Source: Dendrocalamus latiflorus
Taxonomy: Eukaryota > Streptophyta > Magnoliopsida > Poales > Poaceae
Assembly: GCA_017311315.1 (NCBI GenBank)
Contig: CM029654.1
Span: forward strand, 12,459,448-12,523,447
Direction of reading: 5' to 3'
Length of the DNA stretch: 64,000 nt
Position 1 is the stretch's first letter. Every line of letters begins with the position of its first letter. A program made the translations under genes and the position numbers. The notes under the pieces are model-generated. The model was not told the origin of the DNA, searched no databases, and saw nothing but the letters and a program-made list of their open reading frames with translations. Positions 34,816 to 48,248 of the stretch are shown here, piece after piece.

Positions 34816-36498
34816 ATTGCCACAGAACAATCAAGCCTTAACACGGTATGAGGAGAGAGAAACGAAACTTATCTCAATTTAGTGAAAGTGACAGAATTCC
34901 GAAATCATAGGTTAACCATACAATCATTGAAACCTTACAAAACTTGTTGACAAATTTTAGAGATGATGGGAGAAAATGAGAAAATTTGCTCCGTACCATT
35001 GCAATTGTCCTGATGTTGAGCCTTTTCGCAATGGCATTTCACAACATAATGACGATTGTAATAGTTCGGAGCAAATTTACTCAGGTTTAAATGCACTTGC
35101 AGATGTAATTTGTGCTCCACTCGGAACATTTTTGGGAAGTAGGACCTAATTTTCAAATTTGAAAGAGACGAGACCGAGTCGAGACAATTTTGAAGGAAAC
35201 GGCATCTGGTTTTTAAAATTTGCAATGGATGAGGTTTAATCATGAAATTCAAAAGGAGTATAACCAATGTCGATAATTTCTCAAGAATGCAAATAGAAAG
35301 AGAATTGATATGCGTAAGATGTCCGACTGAACGAATCAATCGGAGACCTCACACACCAAAACCCGCAGCCACATCCTCTCTCCTTCATCCCCCCTCCTGC
35401 CTCCCACCTCCTCACCCCCACGGTCGTGCACCGCCCAAGCGGTCCGCTATGCGGATCCACAAGTGCGGCTTCCACCTTCTTGACTCCACATACTCCTCTG
35501 CGCCGCCCGCCCTAGTGCCCCGATTGGAGCTCCCGCTCCCGCCCCCACGCCCTACCCCATCGCCTACCCCGAATCCCACGCGAGGGGCGCCGACTTCACG
35601 GCCACAACTGCCACCTGGGATCTACACTGCACAAGCTCCGCCGTCTTCTCCTCCCGGCGCCAGATCCACACCGCGTACGCCACCTTCCCGCCGCCCGCCG
35701 TCGCCGTACCAAGGCCTCGTTGCCGCCTGCCATAGAGGTAGGTGTTTGTTTTATTGTAACATTTTTATTTCATGTATGCAACAATCAACAATAATTCATG
35801 CAACATCGAGATTTTTATCAAATATTCGTACCAAGGCCTCGTCCGGGCTCTAGCAAATCCCAAATAGAAAACATGACATGAAATGAGATAACCTTAGGGC
35901 GGAATTTGAACTACTCCAGATCCCATCAAGCATGAGCAGACAAGATTGCCCTGCCCTGACACACACTAGAAGGCAAGGCAAGATCACCTTTCACGCACCA
36001 GACGAAGCCCTCGACACGAATTGCAGGCCATGGAGGGTTCACATTAACTCCTCCCAATCCCAATCCAACCATGACCAGTTAATTAATTGCATCTGCTAGC
36101 CAGTTATGGCACAACCGGCCGCCACGAAGAGAATACTCTAAGCAGCCGATATGTTAGCTAAAAAAATTTTTGGTATGTTCCTGATGACAACAGTGTGCAT
36201 GGTTGCAACCCAACAAGCACCACTGGACACAGGAATCTTCTAGTGTTTGGCTGGCCTTTGTCCCTTTAGAGGACATGGATCCTACCTAAGTGCAACTTGC
36301 CCCATGGACTGCCCTCCCCGGAGGGAAATGGAAGGGGGCAGCCAAGGAAGGGACAGCATGACACTGTGTTGAGCCTGAAGAAAAGGTTGGGGCTTGGAGA
36401 GCATGCATGAGAGAAATGTTATGGGAAAGCAAAGCAAGGATTGATCGATAAATTAATCGATTAACTAATTAATTATTGAAAGCTGAAATGCAATGCCA
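34816..36498. other. Intergenic DNA with a GC-rich patch
   Basis: At 35340-35740 the composition jumps to GC-rich and Pro-rich frames are open in more than one phase, ending near a possible donor at 35742 (GAG/gtaggt). It could be a first exon or a captured exon, but no conserved motif was recognised and no downstream exon was found. Confidence 0.3.
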
Positions 36499-39049
36499 TC
36501 AGTAGTTGTTTGCACATTGCAGTAGGTGTCTTTTTTTTTGCCAAAAAATTTTGCCACAAGGTGTGCCATGTTGCTGGGCCAACTTACCGACTACTGCTGC
36601 TCCTTTTTCTTTTGTTGGGATGCATTGCGACTTTGCGAGTGTGAGCATCGCTCTGTCTATCGTATTCATGTGTTGGAATGATGATTCAAAGGAATAAATC
36701 GTCTGGAATAGAAAAATGGAAGGGACTCCTGTCGGGACACACCTCCTGCTGTTTTGCTGTCTTGCGTCTCCACGTGCTCTAGGAGTTGCCAAGAAGGTCC
36801 CAACGAAAATCAAATCTGTTCCTTCTGTAAGGATTTGATTATCAATCAATCACTGCAGAAACCTGTGTGTTAAGGTGTATAAAACTCTACAAATCTTGTT
36901 CTGACATAAACTAACCCTCCAAATGCCACAAGCAATTGTGCCCTAACAACTAAGCAAGCGTAGCCCCTCTCACTTTTTTTTTCTGATGTCAGAATTATCT
37001 TTTTTCCTGTTCTTTTTTTCAGCACTTTTTTCTGATGTCACAATGTTGGAATCAGCATTCAAGTTAGGGTCCACCTCCAACTCCAAGCAGATTTTGGGGC
37101 ATCTTGCTCGATGCACACACACGTCTTCCCAGCTTGGGCTGTCAAAGGAGAGATGGTGGCTACTGGACGGAATCGCGAGATGGTGGTATAAGCCGCTACC
37201 AATGTTGTTGGTTGGGATCAGGCCAGTGGCAAAACTAGAATAAAAATGATGCGGAGGTATGTACTTATTAACGCATCCATCAATAATATAGTAGATAGTA
37301 ATGCATTGTAAATTTTGTAACATCAAGTAACTTTATGACAAAGTTCAATGATAAATAATTATTTATCAGACAATATACAAAATCAAGAAACCTACTATTA
37401 GTGAATGATCTAGAATGAATCTAAGAATAAAAGATGGTTAGCTATTGAAACACACTAAATTAGATATTAAAAGCATTAAAAAAATTCCTAATTCAATTGT
37501 TACAAAAATTGAAACAGGCTATTCTAATATTAAAGCCCTAATCTACAAATATTTTAAAGATTATAGAATTGAAACCCTAAAATCTAAATCATAACATTTA
37601 GTACCTATTTTGATTGGCTGATCGTTACTTCATTAGCTATGAAGATCATTGAACTTTGAAGCAAGGAGCTAGTCAGCCAGGATAAGACGACGAGTGGTTA
37701 GTGGACAACCTCACATATTGTCGTGATCATTGGCCATACTACATATATTGATACATACACTAAGATTTACTCCATTTGCATACGCACACAGTGAGATTAA
37801 CAAAGCGAGAAATCTTATCATACCATCCAACTATCCAAGTCCGACACACACAGGTGCAAGTGAGAAGCGGCTGGTGTGCTCCCGGACGACGACAGCTCTA
37901 GCACTGGGCCCGTCGTCGCTGCAGACAGAAGGACCAACTCACAAAAGGTTGCATGCGTGGTGTGGGGAATAAGGGAAGGTAGGTAAGGTGTCATCTAGAC
38001 CTAGTTGTTTTGGGGCTAGTGCTCGCTTGGACGCTTGGGATTTGGGCTAGCATTGACTTGGGGCTGGACCAGCTAGTGGCCCACACTCGATCGGTTCAAG
38101 TAGCCTCTGTTATTTTGTTCTATTTTCACTGTCGATTGATATGTTGTATCATGCCAGCATCAACTTACACGTATTTTTTAGAGTGTCTTGCTTTGTCAAT
38201 GTCCTGCGTGTTTTTTCTTTTCTCCTCCTATTTGTTAACGTATTTAAGCCTTCTTTCTTTTAAATAGATTTAGTTCTTGATATGTGGGAGCACTACTTTT
38301 TGGCATGTGAGGGCACATACTGTGTAAGCTTTGACTCTAAGTAATAAAAATTAAAATTGGTGTGATACCTGTGCCCCCCATTTGCGAATGTGCATTCGCC
38401 CTTGATCGGGGCCAGATGCATGGGCCGTCGGCCCACGACGCATGCACGGTAGCGGCTAGAGCTCGCACAGGCACCCAAGTAGGGAAGCCATGGTGCGCGG
38501 CCACTGACTCCCTCCGTGTCGCGCGTGCCGCGTGCACTACACCCCAATGGGGGTTTTGCCCAGGCCATGCCCGCTCGCTTCCCTCTACGCCCAAAAGCAC
38601 CATGCCGTCCATGCCCGCGCACGGCGTTCAGGTGGCTACCTTATGTGGTGCATGGTGCGATTCATTAGGCTGGTCAGCCAATGGCAAGCCTCGCTCGAGA
38701 CCGATGCGGATTGGCCCACCTTGCCCTTTGCTTTCATCGTCCCCTCCCTGTAGTCTGCAATAAGTGTCTGTTCATATTGACTACGAATAATAGCTTTTGG
38801 CTATAAATAAACAGTAATGACTGAAAAAATGACTTTTAGAAAGAAAGGACGAACGATAAAGAAAATTAGAGAGAGAGATACGTGCGCGAGACGGAAACGA
38901 GAGGTGTGAGGTGTGTGATGCACCTGTGAGCCCCCGTCTTATCCCCAGAACGAGATAGAAACAAGAGGAATGAGAAAGCCGCTTCAGAAAGCTTTCCACT
39001 TTGAGAGTTCCTTTGTAGTGTGAGACCATATGGAGGTCACCTCATAATT
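36499..39049. other. Intergenic DNA, no gene recognised
   Basis: Short frames on both strands lack motifs. TTTTTTCTGATGTCA is repeated at about 36977 and 37026. GC-rich sequence at 38370-38720 has no coding match that I recognise. Confidence 0.3.
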
Positions 39050-41430
39050 GTGATGAGTAATTTACTTTTGGTTCAGAGAGTTTGCAAAGTTTGAATTTGG
39101 TTTTTGAGAGGTTGAAAAATTAAATTTACATTTTGCTGAAAATTCTGGAATTGTTAGTCAGCAGACAGCTAGTCTGACCAACCAAAGGGTGGCGGTCAGA
39201 CTTGATGTCTCCAGTGGTCTGATTGGAATGATTTACGATTCAAGCCAAAGCTCGTAAGCGGTCTAACCACTATGGGGAAGCGATCAAACCGGTTTGACAG
39301 GTGATGCTCTTGACTGGATTTTGGTTCTTGGGGTTTTGAGTCCCGGGTTGAGTTTGGTTGACCTAGGTTGTTGCTTGTGTGCACAGGGGTTTAATGTTTG
39401 GTCCTAAGTTTAGAATAAGTGGTTTGGCTGCATACATTTTGTATGGTGCATTGTATGGTTTAATTATGTCAATTGATGGTTTTGTGTATTGTGTGGTGCT
39501 ACATAACGATTTGCTTGTTTGTGTTGGTTGTAGAATTCCGAAGCTACGTCATGGTGAGACGGACGGGACCGGAACTAAGATAGGAGAGTTTAGATCCAAA
39601 ACGATCAAGGGATAGGAACTATGCTCAAGAGGAGTCAGGGTATAGATGATCGAGGGCCTGTCAAAGATGACCGAGACTTGTGAGGTGGTTACAAGCCAAG
39701 ACGATGAGGAACCGAGTGAGAGCTACCAGTGGTGAACATGATAGGCAACGACAAGTTGGATCGAGACTAAGCTCAAGGAGGAGCTGAGATCCAGAGTGGT
39801 CAAGAAGCCAGATGCCGTCGTATACGAGGAGAAGCATGTGGTGCACCAAGTGAATTTGGTCATTTGCAAGCAAAGATGATTCGGTGGGATATGGATGCAT
39901 GAGATGCCTTGCGACAAATCATTGGAGCCACATAAAAGATGGCGAACATGGATGATGCTTCGTGGCAAAAAAGCAGGAAGCTTTATGGAAAGCGGTAGAG
40001 GAGTATTTTGGTAAATTGCCTAATACCGAAAAAATGACGATATGTGAAACCGCGGTGTTGGTCTAAATAATTTAGGTCTTGTATGTACTAAAAATATAAA
40101 GTGGATCAAGTGTTGATTCACTAATTGATTAATGGGTGTGAGCATTTTAAGAAGCATGCATGTGTAAGTGTAAATTCCTATATGGTGTTGGATTAACAAG
40201 TTAGTCATGTAAATAAATGAAACCCAACTAGAAGTATTGATTAGGGTTTTCCTTGTGTGCCTCCGTATATAAGGCGGGAGAGGGGTGGCTAGGTTATGTT
40301 TTTGGGGAGTTTAGTCTAAGCCTTTGAGAGAAAAGTCAGGATTCATGGAGAGAACATTGTGGGAGATGCGAGAGGCTCTTATGGCTGAGTTTTTTGTCAT
40401 TCTAGGCTTTGTGTATGGCTAGGTAGTTGCTATAAATATTTATCTTTAAGTATCAATAGAGATCAAAATTCGTCCAACTATTTCCCTCTTGTATTCAAGT
40501 GTTGAAATTTTGATTTGGCTTGGTTGTTTGTACTTTCTCTTCTCCTCTTGATCTTGTCGTCTGTCAAGGATGTGTAAGTGATGAATATATCTCTTGGAGA
40601 CCATATCTCGTTCATCTAGGTACTTGTTATTTGTAAGTTCTTGTGTTTGCTTGGTTTTGGCTCAAGATATGGTGATTTTGGGGTTTTGGTATTGTAGGCA
40701 TTTTAGCTTGAGTTTATACTATGATATAGCTTGTTATAATATGTGAGAACCCATCCAAAATCATCTAGATGATCAAGAACTCATAAGCAAGAGCTAATCA
40801 AAATTTTCCTTTTTGCCTAATTTTGGTGCAACTTTCCTTCAAATGAAAAAAATATCAGAACTATAGTAACGATTTCCTTATTTGTTGATTGAAATATATT
40901 CTTGACATTCTAAAAATAGTGCATACCAAATTTCATGTGAATTGGAGTTTTGATTTGAGAGTTAGCTCGTTTTGTAGTTTTCACTCGGTTTTTGTGCAGC
41001 ATGGATTCAAAAGCTAATAGATCCTAATTTTCTTAGATTTTTTCTTGATCTTTGGTTGGGATATATTCTTAAGGTCATGGTCTAACATTAGTTCAAATTT
41101 TAAGTCATTGGAGTTGTGGATTGAAAGTTTTATCGACTTTTGGTTTTAAAATAGTGGTAAAACTGCACAGTTCCTGTGCTAAATTTACTGTTGATATGAT
41201 CTAACTGGTCTGACCAGTACTGTTCATCTAGCCTGATCGCCACTGTTTGTCCTTGCAGACTGCCTATGACACATCAAAGCGTGTTTTACTTAATTTTGAT
41301 TAGATCTTTTTTTGTGATTTTTTTATCTTCGATCTTCATAGCTACTGAAGTAAAGAGTTTTGCTTTCACTCAGAAAAGATTTTAAAAAGACTCCGAATTA
41401 ATTTAAGCCCCTATTTAAACTCCCTCTAGT
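39050..41430 (+). mobile_element. LTR-retrotransposon remnant
   Basis: Same general type as 7880-9835: the GGTCTGACC-like motifs, a TATA-like TATATAAGGCGGGAGAG near 40268, a long U5-like T-rich part, and an end resembling the U5/internal junction (CTCCCTCTAGTTGGCG, GGATCCTACA). No coding domains were found. Confidence 0.5.
40267..40275 (+). promoter_or_regulatory. TATA-like box in LTR remnant
   Basis: TATATAAGG precedes a GAGAGGGGTGG leader. Its place corresponds to the TATA-like box at 8917. Confidence 0.35.
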
Positions 41431-41870
41431 TGGCGTCCCGGATCCTACATGTAGCCATTCCTGTAAAGAACGCATGAATAATTGACTACTCAATGTCTTG
41501 ATGCAGGAGTGCTTTGAGAAGTACTCACCAAAAGATACGAAGAAAATCATGTGCCAGTAAGCGATACTACAGAACACATGAGCAGCATGCCACACTGATG
41601 ATCCTCCTTGGGCAACAAAACCTGAGCCGACATTTCAAGGGGGAAGAAATCCTAACAGAAGTCCCTGACCTCTGTATCGAACCAAAATGCAACTGGGCAT
41701 GCCAAATTAGTCTCCAATCCGTCAAATTCACCCCATGATGTACAAAACCATCGAGCCAACGAGACTGGCCATAACATGCCGTGCAAGTAGAAACTTCCCG
41801 TTCTACCATTAACAGTTGCAACAGGCCAAAAAAAAACCGCTACCAAGACGGCTATTTGGGTTCATGCAGA

Positions 41871-44800
41871 TCACACCGAAGGGAAGAACTTGTTCAGATT
41901 GAAAGGCAGAGAGTAGAATTCCTCGCTCCTGGTGTCCGTCTTGAAGCTCCTGAACTTATCCCACCAGTGGTAGCCCCTGTCCCTTCTCACCGCGTTGTCG
42001 CGCCTGTGGATGGTGTTGTCCAGGAAGTATGCTACAAGCCCTGCGACGAACGGCTTCGACGAGAACGGTACGTTTATCATATCGTTGAACTGTCGAAACA
42101 ATGAGCAGAACCCTATCAGTGACCTGCACAGGGTTTAACCGTAAAGGAAAATAGCACAGAGACTGAAGGATTCTTCCACGTACCCAACGAGCACCAGTGT
42201 GCACCGGGCCATAACCCGCGACGGATGTATACTCGTTGAAGTACTGAGGAACTGATAAGCCCATGAAGAAAGAGAACCCCAAAATGAACTTGGTCCTGAA
42301 GCTGTTGAGATTGCAAAACTGAAGGAAGCTGAGACCACATGCACCTGCAAATGGAAGCATTGATAACATTGGAAACCGCCATGGATAACAAGCGCTGGAA
42401 ATGATCACACATATCCTGATAGATATCTTGACCTACCAATATATGCAAAGAAAATGCAATACAGAGCAGCAAATATTGGCAATGGAATTGACGCGAAAAT
42501 TGCTCCAAATTTCCCTGGTTTAGCAAAAGAAATACGATCAGCGTAACAATGTACATAAGAAAAAGTATAAATGCGAAAAAACCCACATGTTCCGCATGCG
42601 AACTATGTAATACACTAAAGCAAGTCTATAATGAATGTGAAGGTACAATCAAAATATCAAAACTAAGCAACTAATGCTCATTGCTGTGAGGACTACCTAT
42701 CAGTGTGCCCTACTCGAGTTTGCTTCGTGCAATTATACTCTTTGTTAAACTTATAAACCAAAAGTGAAAAGTTAGAAAACATGGTACATTACCGAGAATA
42801 GAGAAGAAAATCATGAAGCCAGCAGATATTTGCACTACTCTCCGGCTGCCAACATGTGTCAAAGCTAGTAAACCAGCATTTTCGCTGCAAAGATCAAAAT
42901 ATGAATACTTAGACACAAGCTGAAAGAAAAGCAGTAACCCAAGCATTCAAGGGCTGCTGGTTGATGGTAACATCTCACTTACACTGACACTGCAGTTCCA
43001 TTGGCTGTCCCGAAAAATGCACCCAGTAAGGTACCAATACCCTGCAGATGATACCAATGTTGATAATAAAAAAACTAGTGATAAAAGAAAATGATGTTTC
43101 TGGTGTGAAGGTAATAATCGACGTATTTACCTGCCAACCAATGCCCCGGCCAAGAACTGAGGGAGGTATCATGGTCGCGCTTGCATATCTTGAGACAGCA
43201 ATGAAGGTCCCAGTTGACTGAAAGGTAGCACATTGTTTGTTAGATTGTTAATTATAACTAACTACTAGCAACTCACACACTATTTTTCACTTTTAGGTAA
43301 GCTGTGCAGACAAACCTCTACAAGAGCAATAAATGAGGCCATCATCATCGCAAAAGATTCGCCAGCATCAAATGTTGGAGCTCCCCATTGAAAAGGAAAC
43401 GGGACTCTTATCCTACAGCAATTTTTCAGCACTTCTATAATGAATTTTATCAACACAAGGGTCTACACAAAAAGTGATGTAATCCTCATGAATTGTTTAC
43501 CAAGGAGCTCCGCTGATAAGTCCAGAGCGGTCAACACGACAATGCACTTGTGTCTTTGGTCGGGAATTCTTGTATGCACCACTAGCAGTGAGAATGTATG
43601 CATACAGCCACACAATAGCGATGGTGAAAATTACAGCAAACCGGTCGAACACAGGCTTTGCCACATGTATAACATGAGGTAAATACTGTAGAAAGGACAA
43701 ATGCAATTAGTACATGACCTTCAGCAACAATGGCTACTTGTGTGCAAAGGCATGGCAACGGATGTTAGTACCTGAGAAAATGTGAGCAGTAGAATGATTT
43801 CCGGAAGCCCAATTTCCACACACTTCGCAACCTGCAGGAACGGCAATACTACAATCAATCTTCTAAAGAGGTAGGGAACAGTAAAGATAAACGAATCACG
43901 CGACATCGACATCAGAATGATCTCTATAATAAATGTAGCGAGCTAACGCTTACCCCTGGAAAACCAAGCTCATAGAGCCCAAATCCAGCAAGTGAGATCA
44001 GTGGAACAGCAGACAATGGACTTAGCAATCTGCCAAAGGAGCGAACAATAGTCAGGCCACAAACCAAAATGATGCAATGTGCAATGGCAATCAAACCTGC
44101 AACCTGAAATACTAAAATTGTACGATGTACAACCAAAAGTTCAAAAAGAGGACAATGATCCCTACCTAACTACATTGCGCCAGAGGCCACTAAAACCAAG
44201 TATGATCTGAATTGTCGATGCAATGATGAGCGCGCCTTGTGTCCCTCGCATGGTCCGCAAGAATTTCTTCACAGCAGTAACAAAATCTGGTTGACTTCAC
44301 AAGGCAATCCCACAGAGCCCGTGACAGCACTAACATGTAGATCAAGTTATTCGGAAGTTGGAACTACCTCATGAGGGTCTGCTTCATTGCTGTAACGGCC
44401 GGCCAAGATGATGGAGATGGTCGGCGCAACAACGGTGTAGGATCCACCCATCACAGCCGGAAGACGAGTCCCAAAGAACGATTGCGACAAGGTGTTTATG
44501 CCCGCGACGAACAGCAGCGTCTGAATCACCCGAGCCTTCTCCTCCTGACAGAGAGGCAATGAAATACAGCCTCAGTTCAGCAGTTTGCCATGCAAAGACC
44601 ATCACAAGTTTAGCTCAGATCTTAGGCCTTCTCTAACACCTTCAAATGCATATTTAAGCAAATAAAAAAGGCAACCAAGATTGAGAACATGGAGTGGTTT
44701 TCAGGTGGTTAGGGGCTCACATTTCCTCCTCCCATCTGGGGAACGAGAGCACTCGGTATTATGACAGACGTGCCCAGCATCACAAGGTAGTGTTGGAATC

Positions 44801-45162
44801 CAAGTATGATGGCCTCAGCTGCAAACAAGAAATCGATTCATCAATAGGTTAGGTGATAGCCACCACCAAAGCAAAATAAGAAATTAGAATCAATCACATA
44901 ATCACACCCCCATTCCACACAACGACAGTGGAAAACATCAACATCAACGGGGAAAACCTACACGGCAAGAACATAAATGCCGAAGTACAAAGAACAATCC
45001 GACATTGACACCGAAAGGTCATTAGTGATTGGTGAGAGAAAGAGACGTACGCCAAGGTGGTGGGCTTGTGATGCAGTAGGACACGCTGGGCAGCTGGTCC
45101 TTCACCGGGTGCGGGTGCAGCTCCTCCTGCTTCGGCGGCGGCGCTGCCCCTCCTCCGGCCAT
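41871..45162 (-). CDS. Nucleobase-ascorbate transporter (NAT, NCS2 family)
   Basis: NATs are plasma-membrane H+-coupled permeases for xanthine, uric acid and other nucleobases. Fourteen exons join in frame with GT-AG introns: 45162-45051, 44818-44721, 44544-44368, 44266-44166, 44029-43954, 43831-43772, 43685-43501, 43412-43316, 43217-43131, 43041-42983, 42884-42793, 42514-42437, 42344-42184 and 42089-41871 (1602 nt, 533 aa). Length and exon joints match plant NAT6/7-type proteins. Visible landmarks: N-terminal PVKDQLPSVSYCITSPPPW; TM1 FQHYLVMLGT with the conserved Gln-His; FGTRLPAV; FDRFAVIF; PFPFQWGAPTFDAGESF; the NAT signature ENAGLLALTHVGSRR; and the C-terminal HWWDKFRSF and SLPFNLNKFFPSV. 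The signature's last position is His where the family has Arg, Lys or Gly. The start is the Met of MAGGG, as in homologues. It stands alone on the minus strand. Confidence 0.95.
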
Positions 45163-46154
45163 CCTCGTCTCTTCCGAAGAGCCCAACCTCTTCGCCTCAC
45201 CACAGTGATTCACTCCACTCCACTCAAAAAGAGGAGCAAGAAGGGCAAAAAAAATGCAAGAACCAAGAACAAGCAGTCCAAGAACCAGAATACACTGGAA
45301 CAGGGCACAGAGCAAGGAGACTAGCGATTCTTTGCGTGCAAAGAGGACCAAGAACCAAGGACCCAAAGAAGAAAGGAACAACCGCTGCAAGAAAAGGCGC
45401 AAGGAAGCTGAGGAAAGGGAGTGCGTGGGTGTGCTGCTGCTTCTTGCTCCACCCTTTTTCTCGCTGCTCTCTTCTTCTTCCCCCACACTGGAGTGGAGCG
45501 GCACTCGTCGTAGCTACTACTCAGCACGAAGGAATCTACAGTTCACACACAGGAGAGGAGAGGCCTCTCTGTCTCCATTGCTTTCCTCCCTTTTCTCCCT
45601 CTTTTCTCGCTTACTGCTTTTTTTATCTAGTCATGGGATTGGAGTTCGCTCGCCTCTGCGTCGTCGCCACCCCCCACGAAAATACGCTCTGCTATTCCCA
45701 AGGAGAAATCTTTTGCACCGTAAAGGAGATGTCAGAAGCCAGAGAGGCAGAGAGAGAGAGGAGAGGGGGAGAGCTTTTCCTCCTACCGCAGTGCAGAGCT
45801 TTTCTGCTTTGGCTGCTGCTCTGCTTTTCTGCTCTAATGGAGGAGGGAGGCATTCAGGGTTGTGTCATGTGTGGACTGTGGACTTGTGCTTCCGCTCCAT
45901 GCTGCGGAACACATGTGACGCGCCATGGGCAAAAACCTTCGTACTGCCATCGAAATGAACCGTCGCGTTGCACGTTTTGGCGTTGCGGTTGCCTGCGCTC
46001 CTCGTTCGGAGGGAGCTCTTCACGTGCGACCAATTGTCTGATCATCGAGAAATTGATGGACTCCTCGAGCTGAGGCCCCATTTGCAATTGGGAAATTTTA
46101 CATGCTTTCATCCCTTTCACATGAAGTAGTACGATTATCGCTTGTTCGAAGCCG
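45163..46154. other. NAT promoter and leader region
   Basis: Upstream on the minus strand this region is rich in GA/CT tracts (for example 45590-45620), common in grass core promoters. I cannot place a TATA box or a transcription start with confidence. Confidence 0.3.
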
Positions 46155-46434
46155 GGTCTTAGGTTCCACCAAAACGGTTTACACTTCTGGCTTATTTTCA
46201 CTATTCAACAATTTCGTTTTTTCTAGAATTTTGCTTTTTTTTAGCTTTTTTGTCGGTTCTTTTTTCCCGTATTCGTTTGTACTGTCTGTAATGGACTAAC
46301 CTGTTTTTTCTATTTTTAAATTTTTTAAATTTAATTACGTCAAATAAGTCACCATCAGTTACAGTGCAATTTCAGCTAACTACAGTGCTTTTCAGCCATA
46401 AGCTACTCAAAAAAGTCATTTTGAGCACCCCTTA
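46155..46434 (-). mobile_element. MITE family A copy (reverse)
   Basis: Reverse orientation: ATTTCGTTTTTTCTAGAATTT, TTTTTTCTATTTTTAAATTT, CAAATAAGTCACCATCAG, GCAATTTCAGCTAACTACAG. Ends are degraded, so coordinates are approximate. Confidence 0.7.
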
Positions 46435-46701
46435 GTGTGAAATATCCGTGGGAGATTTCTTTTTAGACTTGTACTATGCAAATTCGATCCCTGTTTTTAA
46501 GACAGAGAGAAACCTCCCCATGTACTCGCTTGAACTGTTGAGAATCTGTTTGGATTGTAAATGTTTTATGGAATTTCCAATTAAACAGTCCTATTTCTGC
46601 AGAAAACTCCTGTGAATAATAAGAATATATGGCATATTTTAACCCATGATTATAAAACCATAAAAAACATAACCAAAGAACTAGATGTGATCGAACTATA
46701 A

Positions 46702-46925
46702 TTACTCATTTCGTCCAAGTTTATAAGATGTATTTTTTCTAAACACTATATGGCATATAAACCAATAGGATATTAAAAATGACTAACTATTCCTAATTAT
46801 TATCTCTAAACACTATATTCAATGTATACATGTAGAGAACATAAAATAAAGCGAGATATTTATTATGGATATATAGAAAACCTCACATTAATTATGCGTC
46901 CTATATTTATGGACAAGAATATTAA
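46702..46925. mobile_element. Stowaway-like MITE (degenerate)
   Basis: ACTCATTTCGTCCAAGTTTATAAGATG at the left and GCGTCCTATATTTATGGAC at the right are inverted versions of the usual grass Stowaway ends. Confidence 0.5.
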
Positions 46926-46931
46926 AAAAAT

Positions 46932-47181
46932 ATACTCCCTTCGTTCTTTTTCACTTGACTTCCTAGAATATGTGCCGTCAAACTATCTAAAGTTTGACCA
47001 TCAATAAATTTAAAACTATCTGATTGACTATACAAAATTATATAATTAGATTTGTTAGTAATATACTTTCATAATATTAAAATTTTATTAGTATATCTTA
47101 ATGTAAAGTTATAAAAAAATAATAGCAAAATCATATCTCGAAGACCATAAAAAAATGTTATGTAAAAAAACGGAGATAGTA
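46932..47181 (+). mobile_element. Stowaway-like MITE, uninterrupted copy
   Basis: Ends TACTCCCTTCGTTC and ACGGAGATAGTA are inverted. The interior matches the interrupted copy at 22368-22875. Confidence 0.65.
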
Positions 47182-47913
47182 CCATACAAAATTGGACGGG
47201 GAGAATACTTCTGTATGACTATGTAGGGCACGTGAAGTAGAGAATTAGTACAAACCTAAATATAGGTAGGGGAACAAGGAATTATTCTCTTGAGACATGA
47301 TCGGGTGCTCACTGATGAGGAGGCCTTACAATAATCCATTGTAAAGAAAATATGCAGAATCTCACTTAACACAAGCAATACAAGTACTACTCCCTACCGT
47401 AAATCTTTGCTTCGCATAAGCCTATGACCCCATTCTTTTTAACTTTATGGCTTATTGATTTGATGTCAACTATCACTATTACTACATTCATGGTGGTCAA
47501 AGGGAAGAAGAGGGAGGAAGTCCAAGGAGGAAAGACTCAAGGGCCAAGTGATGCACAAATTTATGTGCGCAATTTAGGCCGCGTAAGTTCAGCACGTGTG
47601 CGTACACGTGGAGAGCGGCACGACACACCGCAGCACAGGGGCGTGTACACATGACCTTGATCATGTGCATGCGGACGCGGTGTTCGGAAAAGTATGTGTC
47701 GCGTATGCGGTCGAAGGCGCATGCGGTGTTGCAGGTGCAAGTGGTGCATAAGGCACACGGAGTCAAGTCAAAGGATCTCTTTCTCATTAGGTCCATCCAG
47801 ATTGAATTCTAGTTCAGTCTGAACATGAGTTGTCCTTTGTAAGAGTGAATCGCTGATTTCTAGTCAGTTGTGTGCGTGAGTTAAATTAGTGCCTAGCTAA
47901 TTAGCTATGTGTG

Positions 47914-48248
47914 CTAGGCTTTTTTGAGCTCATGAGTACAATAAAAACGCATGCACTCAACACACACACACACCTACACACACTCACGTGGATGTATCTA
48001 ATGTACACGCTTAAGACTAGAGACGGAGACCCAAGGTCTCCGGGAGCGCGGGTATGTGCTTTGACAACTGAAAGCACCAATGTGTGCGCGTGTACTCATA
48101 AGGCATTATTTACATGAACAGTGCCGGAGGGACACGGGACACTGTTCGCGTGAACAGTTCCCCCGAAAAGGTGCGCGCCGTAGGCTTCAAAGCCGGGTGG
48201 GCTGGCTACCCACTGGCGAGCTAAGCCACCTGAGAAAACGCTCGGTCG
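47914..48248 (-). mobile_element. tRNA-derived SINE (reverse) inside the 5' LTR
   Basis: On the minus strand, box A-like GTGGCTTAGCTCGCCAGTGGG is followed by box B-like CGGCTTTGAAGCC, then a GT-rich 3' end and an A-rich tail. TAGCTATGTGTG (47902-47913) and TAGTTGTGTGTC (48249-48260) are the diverged target duplication; the 3' LTR shows the empty site with one copy. Confidence 0.75.

Noticed and set aside
35242..35853. 203-codon Pro-rich frame that could be a new gene
   Set aside because: Composition alone keeps several frames open, no conserved motif is recognised, and no downstream exon was found. It is kept only as a note in the intergenic entry.
36310..36370. Sequence TGGAAGGGGGCAGCCAAGG resembling the grass miR528 seed
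   Set aside because: It does not match over the full length, and no stable fold-back with a complementary arm is visible nearby.
42116..42586. 156-codon minus-strand frame overlapping the NAT gene
   Set aside because: It reads through introns in the wrong phase relative to the exon joints of the transporter.
45022..45504. Extended 160-codon frame upstream of the NAT start
   Set aside because: Homologues begin at the internal MAGGG; the upstream codons are leader sequence rich in Ser/Leu/Phe from GA/CT tracts.
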